Numbered from the stretch's first letter, positions 29,847 to 38,668 are shown. The stretch: DNA of 45,313 nt from an uncultured Collinsella sp. (GCA_902470765.1 CABRHW010000016.1:1-45313), one strand, 5' to 3'. Notes: generated from the sequence alone by a model not told the origin. Translations and numbers: made by a program.

Positions 29847-31160
29847 CTATTCGGTTTGATTGTTTTCGGCAGCAGGATTATCGCCCGGCTCATCCGCCGG
29901 CGTGGCAACGGCATCCCAATCGGGCTCCGCAGGCGTCGCCTCGGACGCCGGTGCGGGGACAGGAGCAGGTGCCGGGGCAGGGGCAGGCGCGGGTGCCGGG
30001 GCAGGTGCAGGCGCGGGCGCCGGGGCAGGCGCAGCACCAGTGGCTGCCGTGGGATTGAATCCCGCAGGAGCAGGCTTCTTCTCACCCGGGAGCACAAAAG
30101 TCAAAACGTCATCCTTGTCCTCGTCGGCCCACTCGCTTGCATAACGCGCGACCCAATAGCCAACGGCACGGTGCTTGAGCATCTTGCCAAAGACCGTAAG
30201 AAATACGGTGACAAAAGCGACCAGCACCAGGAACAGCACGAGTGTGATGCCACCGCCGGCAACAATCGCCTCAATACCCGTAGGACGATAGTAGTAGCTA
30301 TACATACCGACAGAGGCAACGGCGCCAAAGACGACCGTCAAGATCCATGTGACAACGTTGGCGACCAGGCCCGTCAAAAACTCGGGAAGGAACGAAGCGC
30401 AGAACAGCTTGGTCTTATTGTTCTTAAAGGCTGCCCAAACCTTATCGAGCGAAAACGCGCTCTCGACGCGACCGGTCACCGCAAAGTGCATCACGGCAAT
30501 GTCGGCGAACATCTTAAAGAAGACCCCCAGGACCGCCGTGGCAATCATAGCCAGGACAAGCAGGCCAAGCGAGCCAAACAGCGCAGCCTCGAGCGCATAA
30601 GAGCCGTAATAAGAATACGAGCCCGCGGCGCCAATTACCACGCCCTCCACCAGCGAAAGCACTACACCGATAATGGGAATGGCAGCGATAAACTCGAGTA
30701 CGACCGAAATAACGCTCGAAAAGATTCCGAGACCAAACGACGTGGAACGCATCAACGGACGACCCATGCCGTCATCGATCTTAAGCGACAGGTCGCGACC
30801 CCACTCGATGCCAAAGCCCGAACCGCACACGCTCGCCACGTAGGCAGCCAAAAAGCCGATGGCAGCCGCAATACCGCCGATAACGGGGATGAACAGCACG
30901 AGTACCGACACGACACAGATAAGCGCCGGCAAAAAGGCAATCTGGCACACGCGCTGCAGCACGCCCGGAGTCTTGGTCATATCCTCAAACGCCTGAGCCG
31001 TGCAGCCCTTGGACGCGTTCGCGACAGGTTGAGGAACAAACTGCTGAGGCTGAGGCTGACCCTGAGGGGTGGAAGCTGCAGCACCGACATTGGGGGCACC
31101 ACACACGCCGCAGAACTTGTCGTTATCGCCCATGGGGGCGCCACACTGCGAACAGAACAT
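29847..31160 (-). CDS. Zinc-ribbon DUF4013-like membrane protein with Pro-Ala tail
   Basis: 437-residue protein. A zinc ribbon (CSQC, CGVC, residues 3-24) and a Gln/Pro linker are followed by about six membrane helices (roughly 60-330) with the GRDLSLKIDDGMGRPL-like and GSYSYYG segments seen in DUF4013-type proteins; that assignment is tentative. The C terminus (about 365-437) has a Pro-Ala repeat of about 28 residues, then an acidic end. The start MFCSQCG at 31160 is chosen: AAGGG lies 9 nt upstream. Function unknown. It resembles the DUF4234 protein in layout, not in membrane-domain sequence. Confidence 0.75.
   Translation of the reverse strand: MFCSQCGAPMGDNDKFCGVCGAPNVGAAASTPQGQPQPQQFVPQPVANASKGCTAQAFEDMTKTPGVLQRVCQIAFLPALICVVSVLVLFIPVIGGIAAAIGFLAAYVASVCGSGFGIEWGRDLSLKIDDGMGRPLMRSTSFGLGIFSSVISVVLEFIAAIPIIGVVLSLVEGVVIGAAGSYSYYGSYALEAALFGSLGLLVLAMIATAVLGVFFKMFADIAVMHFAVTGRVESAFSLDKVWAAFKNNKTKLFCASFLPEFLTGLVANVVTWILTVVFGAVASVGMYSYYYRPTGIEAIVAGGGITLVLFLVLVAFVTVFLTVFGKMLKHRAVGYWVARYASEWADEDKDDVLTFVLPGEKKPAPAGFNPTAATGAAPAPAPAPAPAPAPAPAPAPAPAPVPAPASEATPAEPDWDAVATPADEPGDNPAAENNQTE
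29950..30036. repeat. In-gene tandem hexamer repeat coding Pro-Ala
   Basis: The coding strand repeats units close to GCGCCTGCCCCG, yielding alternating Ala-Pro dipeptides in the DUF4013-like protein. Unit number may vary between strains by slippage, always in frame if whole hexamers change. Confidence 0.75.
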
Positions 31161-31310
31161 CGAAATCATCCCTTCGTATCTAGAGCGAATCACCTGGATC
31201 GCAAACGATGTCTTTGGCATCATTATCACCCAATGTGAGGACAAATACTCTTAGATGACGCATTTGCAACGCGCGAGGCGCTTTTCGATTGTTTGATGAG
31301 TGTGTCCGCG

Positions 31311-32333
31311 CTAGTTCGTGCCGCGGAAACCCTTGCCGACGATCTCGGAACTGTCGACGATCGTGATAAAGGCACCCGGATCGACTTCGCGCGCATAGCG
31401 GCGCAGTTGCACGGCCTCGCGACGGCTCAGCACGCTCATGATCACCGTCACGCACTTGCCCGAGAAGGCACCGTAGCCGCGGCTGATGGTCGCCGTGCGG
31501 TTGAGATGCTTGACGATAAACTCCTCGACCTTAAGGGGCTCGGAACAAATGACCGTGCAGACTTTGCGCAGGTGAATGCTCTCAATGGCTTTGTCGACCA
31601 CGAGTGTCTTGGCAAACAGGCCGAGCACGCAATACAGACCGACACGCGGGCCATACAAAAAGGCCGCGATGGTCACGATGCCGATATCGACCAGCAGCAG
31701 GGCACGGCCAATCTCGAGCGTCGTGCGGCGCTTGAGGATCATAGCGAGAATGTCCGTGCCACCCGTCGAGGCGCCGATGTCAAAGACAATAGCGCTGCCG
31801 AGCGCCGGCAAGATGACGGCAAAGCACAGGTCGAGCCACATATCACCCGTCAGAGAGACATCGGTCGGGATAAAGAGCTCAAACAGCGAAACATAGGCGG
31901 ACAACGCAAACGAGGCGAAGACGCTCCACAGGATTGCCTTGCGCTCCAAAAAGATAAAGCCCAAAACGACGAGAACCGCGTTGATAATCCACATAAAGAC
32001 GCCGACGGGCAGGGTCGGGAACAGCGTGGACAGAATGACCGACACGCCCGAGGTGCCGCCAAAAGCAAAGTGATTAGGGGTTTTAAACGCAACGATGGCA
32101 AAGGCCGTAAGAATCAGGCCCAGATTGAGCTCGGCAAAAAAGCGCGGGAAGCCCGGCTCCTGGCTGCGCTTTTGACCGGCACGCTCGCCGCGCTCGATAT
32201 CGGTGCGATCGACCACGCGCTCCATCGGCACCACGGGAGGACGATGCATCTCCTCGGCAGCACGTGATGCCGCCTCTGCCGCGGCGGCCTCAATCGCCCA
32301 TGCCTTGCTTTCTGTTTCGTGCTCGTCGGCCAT
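31311..32333 (-). CDS. YitT family membrane protein (DUF2179)
   Basis: 340-residue integral membrane protein. A hydrophilic Ala/Glu-rich N terminus (about 1-65) precedes five to six helices (about 70-240) including FGGTSGVSVIL and GASTGGTDILAMILKRRT, both YitT signatures. The cytosolic C-terminal DUF2179 domain (about 250-335) contains TATISRGYGAFSGK and ends with ITIVDSSEIVGKGF. The substrate is unknown; the family is abundant in Gram-positives. GAGGGG lies 9 nt before the ATG. The 150-bp gap towards the DUF4013-like gene has no clear signal. Confidence 0.9.
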   Translation of the reverse strand: MADEHETESKAWAIEAAAAEAASRAAEEMHRPPVVPMERVVDRTDIERGERAGQKRSQEPGFPRFFAELNLGLILTAFAIVAFKTPNHFAFGGTSGVSVILSTLFPTLPVGVFMWIINAVLVVLGFIFLERKAILWSVFASFALSAYVSLFELFIPTDVSLTGDMWLDLCFAVILPALGSAIVFDIGASTGGTDILAMILKRRTTLEIGRALLLVDIGIVTIAAFLYGPRVGLYCVLGLFAKTLVVDKAIESIHLRKVCTVICSEPLKVEEFIVKHLNRTATISRGYGAFSGKCVTVIMSVLSRREAVQLRRYAREVDPGAFITIVDSSEIVGKGFRGTN

Positions 32334-32451
32334 TACGGCAACCCCTCGTTAACAATTTGGAAACAATGCGCCCATTAGGGTAACGCGGAACGCGACGATT
32401 GCAACCCCTAGTTAGACGAGCGGTATGCCTACATCGGGGGGGCATACAAAT

Positions 32452-32490
32452 AACGGCCGGCCACGCTTTTGCTTGCGCGGTCGGCCGTTT
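32452..32490 (-). terminator. Hairpin terminator downstream of asp23
   Basis: AACGGCCGGCC (32452-32462) pairs with GGTCGGCCGTT (32480-32490) with one G-T pair, giving an 11-bp GC-rich stem. On the minus strand only ATTTG follows, so it may be weak. It is about 50 nt behind the REP-like hairpin at the asp23 stop. Confidence 0.55.
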
Positions 32491-32507
32491 AACGTTTTCG
32501 CAGATAA

Positions 32508-32544
32508 AATCTGCCAAAACAAACCTGTCCCTTTTTGGAAGGTT
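32508..32544 (-). repeat. REP-like hairpin overlapping the asp23 stop
   Basis: AATCTGCCAAAA (32508-32519) pairs with TTTTGGAAGGTT (32533-32544), one mismatch and one G-T pair, loop containing CCTGTCCC. Two bases of the TAA stop of asp23 lie in the stem, and TTTTATC follows on the minus strand. It resembles 6007-6041 closely in arms and position. Confidence 0.7.
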
Positions 32545-33064
32545 ATTCGTGCTGGCTGGTGCGGTGCTCGTACTCCTCGGGGGTGATGACGTCCTCGATA
32601 CGCAGGTTGACACCCGCCACCTCAAGGCCGGTCATCGCGGCAAGGCGCTCGGTGACACGTGCCTTGACATCGTCGAAGATCGCGGGCGCATAGGCGCCGT
32701 ACTCGATGATGACGGAGATGTTGACGACCACGCGATTGTCATCGGTGACCTCGACCGTCACGCCCTTGGTCAGATTCTCGGCACCAAACTGCTCCTGCAC
32801 AAAATGCATGAGGTTACCCTTCATGCCCAGAACATGTGGAACCTCGCGAGTGGCCATAGCAACGATCTTTTCGATCACACCGTTGGAATAGGTCAGCGAG
32901 TCCTCGGACTCGTCCGCTTCCTCGTCATCCTCATCCACATCGTCGGCGGGTTCGGCCTCGACGAGCGCCTCGTCCTCGAGCGTTACGTCCTCGGCCTCGG
33001 CAGCGACGGTCTCGTCCGCCTCGAGCTCGGTATCGGCCACATCGACCTTCGTGTTAAAAGCCAT
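32543..33064 (-). CDS. asp23: Asp23/Gls24 family envelope stress protein
   Basis: 173-residue protein. An acidic, Ser/Asp/Glu-rich N terminus (about 1-56) precedes the Asp23 domain (about 57-165), with SNGVIEKIVAMATREV at its start and NISVIIEYG, VTERLAAMTGL and VAGVNLRIEDV thereafter. In Staphylococcus aureus Asp23 is anchored to the membrane by AmaP and linked to cell-wall stress. Here amaP is the first gene of the operon, which supports the same arrangement. AAGGAGG lies 4 nt before the ATG. The long acidic lead is an addition to the core family. Confidence 0.92.
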   Translation of the reverse strand: MAFNTKVDVADTELEADETVAAEAEDVTLEDEALVEAEPADDVDEDDEEADESEDSLTYSNGVIEKIVAMATREVPHVLGMKGNLMHFVQEQFGAENLTKGVTVEVTDDNRVVVNISVIIEYGAYAPAIFDDVKARVTERLAAMTGLEVAGVNLRIEDVITPEEYEHRTSQHE

Positions 33065-33108
33065 GGTTCCTCCTTATGCCCACCGCACACGCGGCGGTCG
33101 AATACATG

Positions 33109-33486
33109 CTAGCGACCGCTAAACAGACGGCCGAAGAAGTTAACGATCCCGTTCTCGCCGTCGCGGATCTGGCCAATCACGGCGCCGATCAGCACAAAGA
33201 AAGCGATGACGAGCGTATCCCACAGGCCGAGCGTGAGCACCAGCACGGCGAGCACAAAACCAGCGACGGCTCCAAGCGTGGTGTTGGGATGACGGACGGC
33301 ATAGCTCCAGATGGCTGCCCCCGTACCCTTGATGAGACCCATGGCCTCATCAAAATCATCGGCGACCGCGTCATGTGACTCGGCGCCCTCTACCTTGGGA
33401 TCGACGACCTCGCCTGCCGGCGCGGCGCTCTGATCGATAGTCAGGCGCGGGGTGCGGACGGTCTTGTCTTGATTGGTATCACTCAC
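33109..33486 (-). CDS. DUF2273 family membrane protein
   Basis: 125-residue protein. A hydrophilic N terminus (about 1-65) is followed by two helices, TTLGAVAGFVLAVLVLTLGLW and LVIAFFVLIGAVIGQI, and a short basic end (FFGRLFSGR). This is the DUF2273 pattern, found between amaP and asp23-type genes. The GTG start at 33486 overlaps the amaP stop by 8 nt, with GGAGG 6 nt upstream inside amaP. Upstream in-frame sequence lies antisense-like within amaP and is discarded. It probably belongs to the Asp23 envelope complex. Confidence 0.85.
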   Translation of the reverse strand: MSDTNQDKTVRTPRLTIDQSAAPAGEVVDPKVEGAESHDAVADDFDEAMGLIKGTGAAIWSYAVRHPNTTLGAVAGFVLAVLVLTLGLWDTLVIAFFVLIGAVIGQIRDGENGIVNFFGRLFSGR

Positions 33487-34024
33487 CGGAAACCTCCACG
33501 GTCTGGACGGTAGTCTTGGACGGCAAAAAACGAACGCGCGCAGTCGTGCCCGGCGTGCCGAGCATGGTGTCGCAGGCCTCCTCGATACGTTGCTGCATCG
33601 CGGCTGCAAGGGAAGCCACGTCCCGGTCGTCGAGCGCGATGGCGTCGACCTTAAAACGGACGTGCGATTCGTCGGAGCCCTGCACGCGCGCCTCGACATG
33701 CTCGATCATCACTCGGTCGTCGCGCTCTGCCGCGGTGCGAGCACACGAGGAGAGGGCAGCGAGCGTGACCTCGATATTGCGCTCCCCCGCCGGATGCACG
33801 CAGGACGGCTCGCGACGAGCAAACATCAGGCGGAAGAAACCCACGAGCACGCCGAGCGCCACGACACCGCCGCACGCCGTAACAACGATGCGAGGCAGCG
33901 GATCGCGCATCAGCAGCATAAAGCGATAGGTATATGGCCCCCAAAACTGGCAGACTAACGTACCCAGCGCCACGACGGCGGCGGCAAGATACACGATCGC
34001 CAGGGCTCGTTTGAGCACGCGCAT
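33479..34024 (-). CDS. amaP: Alkaline shock response membrane anchor protein AmaP
   Basis: 181-residue membrane anchor that recruits Asp23 to the membrane in Staphylococcus. Two N-terminal helices (about 5-27 and 44-66) form a hairpin; the C-terminal domain (about 75-181) includes AALSSCARTAAERDDRVMIEHVEARV and a VRFKVDAIALDD strand, and is cytosolic. AAGGGAG lies 8 nt before the ATG. It is the first gene of amaP-DUF2273-asp23. Similarity is clearest in the N-terminal helices and the gene order; the C-terminal domain is divergent. Confidence 0.85.
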   Translation of the reverse strand: MRVLKRALAIVYLAAAVVALGTLVCQFWGPYTYRFMLLMRDPLPRIVVTACGGVVALGVLVGFFRLMFARREPSCVHPAGERNIEVTLAALSSCARTAAERDDRVMIEHVEARVQGSDESHVRFKVDAIALDDRDVASLAAAMQQRIEEACDTMLGTPGTTARVRFLPSKTTVQTVEVSGE

Positions 34025-34078
34025 GCGGCGCTCCCTTCAAATCTCGATCCACAGAATGCAAAACGATTCGCATCATTA

Positions 34079-34121
34079 TAAAAGAGCCGGGTCCGGTGCC
34101 TCATGCACGCGGATCCGGCTC
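34079..34121 (-). terminator. Intrinsic terminator of yebC
   Basis: Minus-strand GAGCCGGATCC, a 16-nt loop, GGACCCGGCTC (one G-T pair), then TTTTATAA. It lies about 70 nt after the yebC stop. Confidence 0.8.
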
Positions 34122-34190
34122 ATTTATTCCACGAGGCTTGCATGCTCGCTTCATTATGCCCAGATATGCACAGCTCAATCCGTGCGGGCG

Positions 34191-34997
34191 CTACTCCTCC
34201 TCGAGGGCAGCGATGACCTCGTCGGTCATGTCCATGGTGCTGTAGACGTCCTGGACGTCGTCGAGCTCCTCAAGACGGTCGATGAGGCGCTGAACCTTCT
34301 TGGCGTCGGCACCGGAGACCTCGGTCGGAGTGGTCGGGACCATGGTGGTCTCGGAGCCCTTGACCTGGACGCCCTGCTCCTCGAGTGCCTTGGAGACAGC
34401 CATGACGTCGTTGGCAGCGGTCCAGACGATCCACTCCTCGCCGGCGTCCTCGTAGTCCTCGCCACCGGCCTCGGCGATCGCCATCATAAACTCATCCTCG
34501 TCACCGGCAGCACCGTTGGCGATCATGGTCTCCTTCTTGGCGTTCTCGTCCAGGATCTCCTTGGCAACGACGATCTGGCCCTTGCGCTCAAACTGGAAGG
34601 CGACGGAACCGGAGGTGCCCAGGTTGCCACCGGCGTGGGAGAAGGCGGAACGGACGTCGGCAGCGGTGCGGTTGCGGTTGTCGGTCAGGCAGTCGACGTA
34701 GACGGCGACACCGGCGGGACCGTAGCCCTCGTACACGATGTTCTCGTAGACGGCGGCGTCGGCACCCGAACCAAAGGCCTTATCGATAGCGGACTTGATC
34801 TTGTCCTTAGGCATGGACTGAGCCTTAGCCTTGGCAACGGCAGCGGCGAGGCTGGCGTTGTTCTCGGGCAGCGGGTCGCCGCCGAGACGGGCAGCAACGG
34901 TGATGTTGCGGCTGAGCTTGGAGAAGAGGGCGGAACGCTTGGCGTCCTGCGCGCCCTTACGATGCTTGGTTGTGGCCCACTTAGAGTGTCCGGACAT
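34191..34997 (-). CDS. yebC: YebC/PmpR family DNA-binding or translation-linked protein
   Basis: 268-residue protein of the conserved YebC family: N-terminal MSGHSKWATTKHRKGAQDAKR, the LGGDPLPENNASLAAAVAKAKA helices, and FSHAGGNLGTSGSVAFQFERKG. A run of Asp/Glu at the C terminus (SQ-like acid end) follows the LIDRLEELDDVQDVYSTMD core. Homologues were described as transcription regulators; newer work ties YebC proteins to translation of proline-rich stretches. Length is 20-25 residues above the norm owing to an acidic insertion near residue 180 and the acidic end. Confidence 0.93.
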   Translation of the reverse strand: MSGHSKWATTKHRKGAQDAKRSALFSKLSRNITVAARLGGDPLPENNASLAAAVAKAKAQSMPKDKIKSAIDKAFGSGADAAVYENIVYEGYGPAGVAVYVDCLTDNRNRTAADVRSAFSHAGGNLGTSGSVAFQFERKGQIVVAKEILDENAKKETMIANGAAGDEDEFMMAIAEAGGEDYEDAGEEWIVWTAANDVMAVSKALEEQGVQVKGSETTMVPTTPTEVSGADAKKVQRLIDRLEELDDVQDVYSTMDMTDEVIAALEEE

Positions 34998-35068
34998 ACG
35001 TGTCTCCTATCGGTTTCGACCTAAAGCCCAGCGCGAATGCTCGGGCAATATAAACAAACGCTATAAAT

Positions 35069-35098
35069 GATATACCTACTGGCCTGTGAGATAAACAA
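35069..35098 (-). promoter_or_regulatory. Putative yebC promoter
   Basis: Minus-strand TTGTTT (35093-35098), 18-bp spacer, TATATC (35069-35074). It sits in the 172-bp gap behind the DUF6020-like gene. Confidence 0.45.
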
Positions 35099-35169
35099 AA
35101 AAATGAAGGCGTCGTGATGATGCAGCCCCTTGGCACAAAGCAGCCTGACCCCAATGCGCCAATCTTTGG

Positions 35170-37353
35170 TTAGGTCCACAGGCGGTCGCTGCGGGTGATC
35201 GTGGCGCCGATGGCGAAAGGCATGCATGCAATGACCGGGTACAGGTAGCGCATGTAGGTCGACCCATTACATGGACCAATCAGGCACACAGCGAGCACAC
35301 CCAGCAGCGGTATCCAGATGGCCAGCGCGCGCCACGAATGGCGGCGCAACAGGTAGACCACCACGACGATCATGATCCACACGTAGGTGGCCGAGCTCAT
35401 GGTGAGCGAGATAAACGGAATGCGCTGCACCGCCACGCGATACAGGTTGATCAGGTGGTCGCACCAGCGCACGACCTTGCTATCGACCGGATGGAAGTCG
35501 AAGTACTTAAGGTTATCGGGCTTCGCCATAATCTCGGCACTGCGCGCCGTGCTGTAGACCCACGCATCGCGGGCACTCGGATAAAAGTAGCCGTAGTAGT
35601 TATTGATGAGCGCCGAGATATAGCACTCGGGATCCTTTTTGAACATCTGGGCCCACACCTCAAAATAGGCCTTGATGTCCTCCTGCGAGGCGTACTCGTT
35701 AAAGCAATTTTTGACGGCGTCCGACTTATCCGGGTTGTAACGGCGGCCCAGGTTCTCGTACTTGAGCACCCGATCGATCGCAGCGCGCTCCTCATCGGTT
35801 ACCAAACCGTCGCAGGGCGCCTCCACGATGGTGCCGTCCTCCTTAACCGTAGGGTTGACGCCCGAGTTGAGGCCGTCGTGCTTTTGGACGAAACGAGCCG
35901 TCTGCTGGAACGGAATCGAGAGGATTTCGCGCTTGGAACCGGGCGTAATGTCGTGCGCCGGCATAAAGACCTTGGTGAAGTACATATTAGAGGCAAGGCA
36001 GAGCGCGAGCACCGCGAGAACGCCAACCCAGCGGAAACGCGGGGTGGCGCCCGAAGGCGCAGCACCAGTCTGCTTGGCTGCACGACAAGCCACATGCACG
36101 TCCCATACGCAAAACGCCGCCGCGATTACGCATGCCGCCAGGGGAAACACCAGGCCACCGTTGCGCAGAAACGTGGAACCCATGGCGCCCAGAGCGAACA
36201 GCAGCCAGTCGTGGCGCGCAAAGAGCGCGGGGGCTTTCTCGCCCGCTCGCTCGACATTGGCATCACGACGGGGCAAGCCACATGCCACGAGCTTGACGGT
36301 CTGTACCAGCAGCACCAAGAACGCGTCAGCAAAGAGCACGTCTTTGGTGAGCAACGCCGCGTAGTTAGAGAACATCGGCATAAACGCAAAGAACAGCAGG
36401 ATCGCACCGCGAACCGGCAGACTCACGCCCAGTTTGCGCAGCGACGAAATGGAATAGGCCATGCAGGCGGCCGTGATGACGAACTGAGCGCAGGTGTAGA
36501 TGGCAAGACCCGCGTTAGCGCTGTTGAACAGCGAAAGCCCCAGCTGAACGCACGAGCCGATAATGGCCGTGTGCACTACGGGATGATGCCCGTTGAGCAG
36601 CACGTTGGGGTTGAGTAGGCGCAGGTAGTCGCTCGTGCCGTTGGGATAGTTGAACCACTGGCGAATCTGCGCGCCCGTATCTCCCATAAAAAGGCCAGGC
36701 AGCGAAGCGATGAGCGTGGGCACCCAGGCGATCACAAGCACCAGGAAGGGCCCGACAAAGGGATGGACCGAGAGCACGGCGTGAGTCACACGCCATACGC
36801 GGCCAAAGTGCGCTTCGGAAAACGGGATGCGTCGGGAGCTCAGCCAATCCAGGCACTCAAAAGCCAGATAGAAGGCCACGATCGCTAGGAGCATCCAGCC
36901 CGCGCCGCCAATCCAGGCGCAGATGATGCGGGCTTTGTCGCCAAGGACAATCTCGGCCGAGTCGGTGAGATCGTAGCTGCGGCCGAACACCATGCAGATG
37001 GCAAAGAACAGCGACGGCAGAATGATCGATGGGCGCCAGGTGTCGCCACGGCCAAAGAACACGTAGCGAAACGGCAGCGTGAGCAGGCAGGCAAGCGCAA
37101 GCAGCATGACCGCGTCGGTATGGCCGGCAAACGAGAGGAGCACCTCGTAGCACACGTACAGCATGCCCGAGGCTTTGGGGTCAATCGCCAAGACTGCGTT
37201 GCTCGACACCGGGGCGGGATCGATGGAAAACGCCGTGGTCGCCAACAGCGCAAGCAAAAATGCGATGAGCGTCTGCTTGGCGGGGTAGCGCTTAAACCAG
37301 ACGATGCGGGCAGCGTCGCGCGCGGCCGTTGTGGAGAGGTCGGAATCCTTCAC
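35170..37353 (-). CDS. Large polytopic membrane protein (DUF6020-like)
   Basis: 727-residue protein with about 12-14 membrane helices interrupted by a soluble loop (about 450-600) that starts after ITPGSKREILSIPFQQTARFV and contains YNPDKSDAVKNCFNEYA. The NGTSDYLRLLNPNVLLNGHHPVVHT segment lies in an early external loop. The layout resembles integral membrane glycosyltransferase-like proteins, DUF6020 in particular; the assignment is from recall and not checked. Activity is unknown. It begins with GTG and a weak ribosome binding site 12 nt upstream. The downstream gene is lgt's neighbour in reverse, so it is probably transcribed with or near lgt. Confidence 0.7.
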   Translation of the reverse strand: MKDSDLSTTAARDAARIVWFKRYPAKQTLIAFLLALLATTAFSIDPAPVSSNAVLAIDPKASGMLYVCYEVLLSFAGHTDAVMLLALACLLTLPFRYVFFGRGDTWRPSIILPSLFFAICMVFGRSYDLTDSAEIVLGDKARIICAWIGGAGWMLLAIVAFYLAFECLDWLSSRRIPFSEAHFGRVWRVTHAVLSVHPFVGPFLVLVIAWVPTLIASLPGLFMGDTGAQIRQWFNYPNGTSDYLRLLNPNVLLNGHHPVVHTAIIGSCVQLGLSLFNSANAGLAIYTCAQFVITAACMAYSISSLRKLGVSLPVRGAILLFFAFMPMFSNYAALLTKDVLFADAFLVLLVQTVKLVACGLPRRDANVERAGEKAPALFARHDWLLFALGAMGSTFLRNGGLVFPLAACVIAAAFCVWDVHVACRAAKQTGAAPSGATPRFRWVGVLAVLALCLASNMYFTKVFMPAHDITPGSKREILSIPFQQTARFVQKHDGLNSGVNPTVKEDGTIVEAPCDGLVTDEERAAIDRVLKYENLGRRYNPDKSDAVKNCFNEYASQEDIKAYFEVWAQMFKKDPECYISALINNYYGYFYPSARDAWVYSTARSAEIMAKPDNLKYFDFHPVDSKVVRWCDHLINLYRVAVQRIPFISLTMSSATYVWIMIVVVVYLLRRHSWRALAIWIPLLGVLAVCLIGPCNGSTYMRYLYPVIACMPFAIGATITRSDRLWT

Positions 37354-37390
37354 AGTCCGAAAGCCTTTCTAGAAACCTATCAAACTCGGC

Positions 37391-37431
37391 AAAACCACCA
37401 CAAAGGTGCCTGTCCCCTTTGTGGTGGTTTT
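37391..37431 (-). repeat. REP-like hairpin behind lgt
   Basis: Perfect 16-bp stem AAAACCACCACAAAGG (37391-37406) with CCTTTGTGGTGGTTTT (37416-37431) and 9-nt loop TGCCTGTCC. It starts 5 nt after the lgt stop, and the loop again contains CCTGTCC. TTTTGCC follows the stem on the minus strand, so it may also act as a terminator for lgt. Confidence 0.75.
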
Positions 37432-37436
37432 GGTGG

Positions 37437-38258
37437 TTAGGCGTCCAGGTAGACGCGCTGGGGTTGGTTGCGGCGACGAGCGAAGATGATGAGCGCCAGG
37501 CCCGCGATTACGAGCGGCAGGCTCAGCAGCTGACCCATGGTGATGACGCCTCCCAGCAGATAACCCAGCTGGGCATCGGGCACGCGCACGAACTCAACGA
37601 GAAAGCGGACAATGCCGTATCCCATCACGAACACGCCCATAAATGTGCCCTGGGGCAGCAGCGGCTTTTTGCGGCTGAGCACCTGCAGAATGCAAAAGAG
37701 CACGATGCCCTCAAGAAATGCCTCGTAGAGCTGGGAGGGGTGACGCGGCATATCGCCCGCAGTCCCGCCAAAGACCACGCCCCATGGCAGATCGGTCGGC
37801 TTGCCCCACAGCTCTCCGTTGACAAAGTTGGCACAACGGCCCAGGCACAAGGCCAGCGGCGCGCCTATGACGGCAAGGTCTGCCAAAGTCCATGCATCGA
37901 GCTTATACATGCGGCACACAATGATGCCGCCGATAATGCCGCCCACCAAACCGCCATGGAAGCTCATGCCGCCCTCGTTGGTGGCAAAGATCTCGAGCGG
38001 GTGCGCCCAGTAGTAGCCATCACCGTAAAAGACGACGTAGAACAGGCGCGCACCGATAATGAGGCCAAAGACCACGCCGACCACGACACTCGTCAGGTCG
38101 TCAATCGTGATGTTAAAGCCCCAGCGACGCTGCGTGCGGTACATGACGACCGCTGTGAGCAGGGCGCCGACCACATAGGCCAGACCGTACCAGTAGATCG
38201 TGATGGGGCCCGCCGAGATCGCAACGGGGTCAAGCATATGGTAGAGGTCGTTGAGCAT
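37437..38258 (-). CDS. lgt: Phosphatidylglycerol--prolipoprotein diacylglyceryl transferase
   Basis: Transfers diacylglycerol from phosphatidylglycerol to the lipobox Cys of prolipoproteins in the membrane. The 273 residues have about seven helices. The signature GRCANFVNGELWGKPT (about 133-148) with its essential Arg is present, as are HPLEIFATNEGGMSFHGGLVGG (the conserved His and Gly-rich helix) and the final RFLVEFVRVPDAQLG. ATG 38258 with AGGGGG 6 nt upstream is chosen over an upstream frame start at 38318. A REP-like hairpin follows the stop. Confidence 0.96.
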   Translation of the reverse strand: MLNDLYHMLDPVAISAGPITIYWYGLAYVVGALLTAVVMYRTQRRWGFNITIDDLTSVVVGVVFGLIIGARLFYVVFYGDGYYWAHPLEIFATNEGGMSFHGGLVGGIIGGIIVCRMYKLDAWTLADLAVIGAPLALCLGRCANFVNGELWGKPTDLPWGVVFGGTAGDMPRHPSQLYEAFLEGIVLFCILQVLSRKKPLLPQGTFMGVFVMGYGIVRFLVEFVRVPDAQLGYLLGGVITMGQLLSLPLVIAGLALIIFARRRNQPQRVYLDA

Positions 38259-38285
38259 ATCGGTCCCCCTGCTCCCTACATACAA

Positions 38286-38318
38286 ATGCGGCCGCGGGCC
38301 TTGCGCTCGCAGCCGCAT
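38286..38318 (-). terminator. Weak hairpin behind the NFU-domain gene
   Basis: ATGCGGC (38286-38292) and GCCGCAT (38312-38318) pair, with additional CGCGG/CTGCG pairing inside; on the minus strand TTTG follows. A terminator for the NFU gene is possible, and the gap (38259-38367) also holds the lgt ribosome binding site. Confidence 0.4.
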
Positions 38319-38367
38319 ATTTGGGCGTAACGTCTATGCGGAGTACGCCGTCCGCAGCTTTCGCATC

Positions 38368-38646
38368 TTAGAACGGCGCGTACTCGTCGTACAGGTCCTC
38401 GGTCTCGCCGGAGGCATTGACCTGCTCGACACGGGTAACGCCGGGTACGTGCTCCTTGAGGATACGCTCGATACCCATGGACAGGGTCAGTGCGCTCATA
38501 GGGCAGCCGGCGCAGGCACCCTGCAGTTCCAGCTGGACGACGCCCTCGTCGTCGACGCCCACATACTCCATATCGCCGCCGTCAGCCTGCAGGTTGGGGC
38601 GGATCTCCTCAAGAACCTTCTTAAGCAGCTCTTCGTTAACAGCCAC
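38368..38646 (-). CDS. NifU C-terminal-domain (NFU) iron-sulfur scaffold protein
   Basis: 92-residue stand-alone NFU domain that carries and delivers Fe-S clusters. The CxxC of the cluster site is CAGCP (about 45-49), flanked by QLELQGACAGCPMSALTL and the N-terminal IRPNLQADGGDMEYVGV. The GTG start at 38646 has AAAGGAG 7 nt upstream. No other Fe-S genes are in view. NFU is commonly found alone in Firmicutes and Actinobacteria, so the missing cluster is not unusual. Confidence 0.93.
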   Translation of the reverse strand: MAVNEELLKKVLEEIRPNLQADGGDMEYVGVDDEGVVQLELQGACAGCPMSALTLSMGIERILKEHVPGVTRVEQVNASGETEDLYDEYAPF

Positions 38647-38668
38647 AGGGGCTCCTTTCTCACAATAA

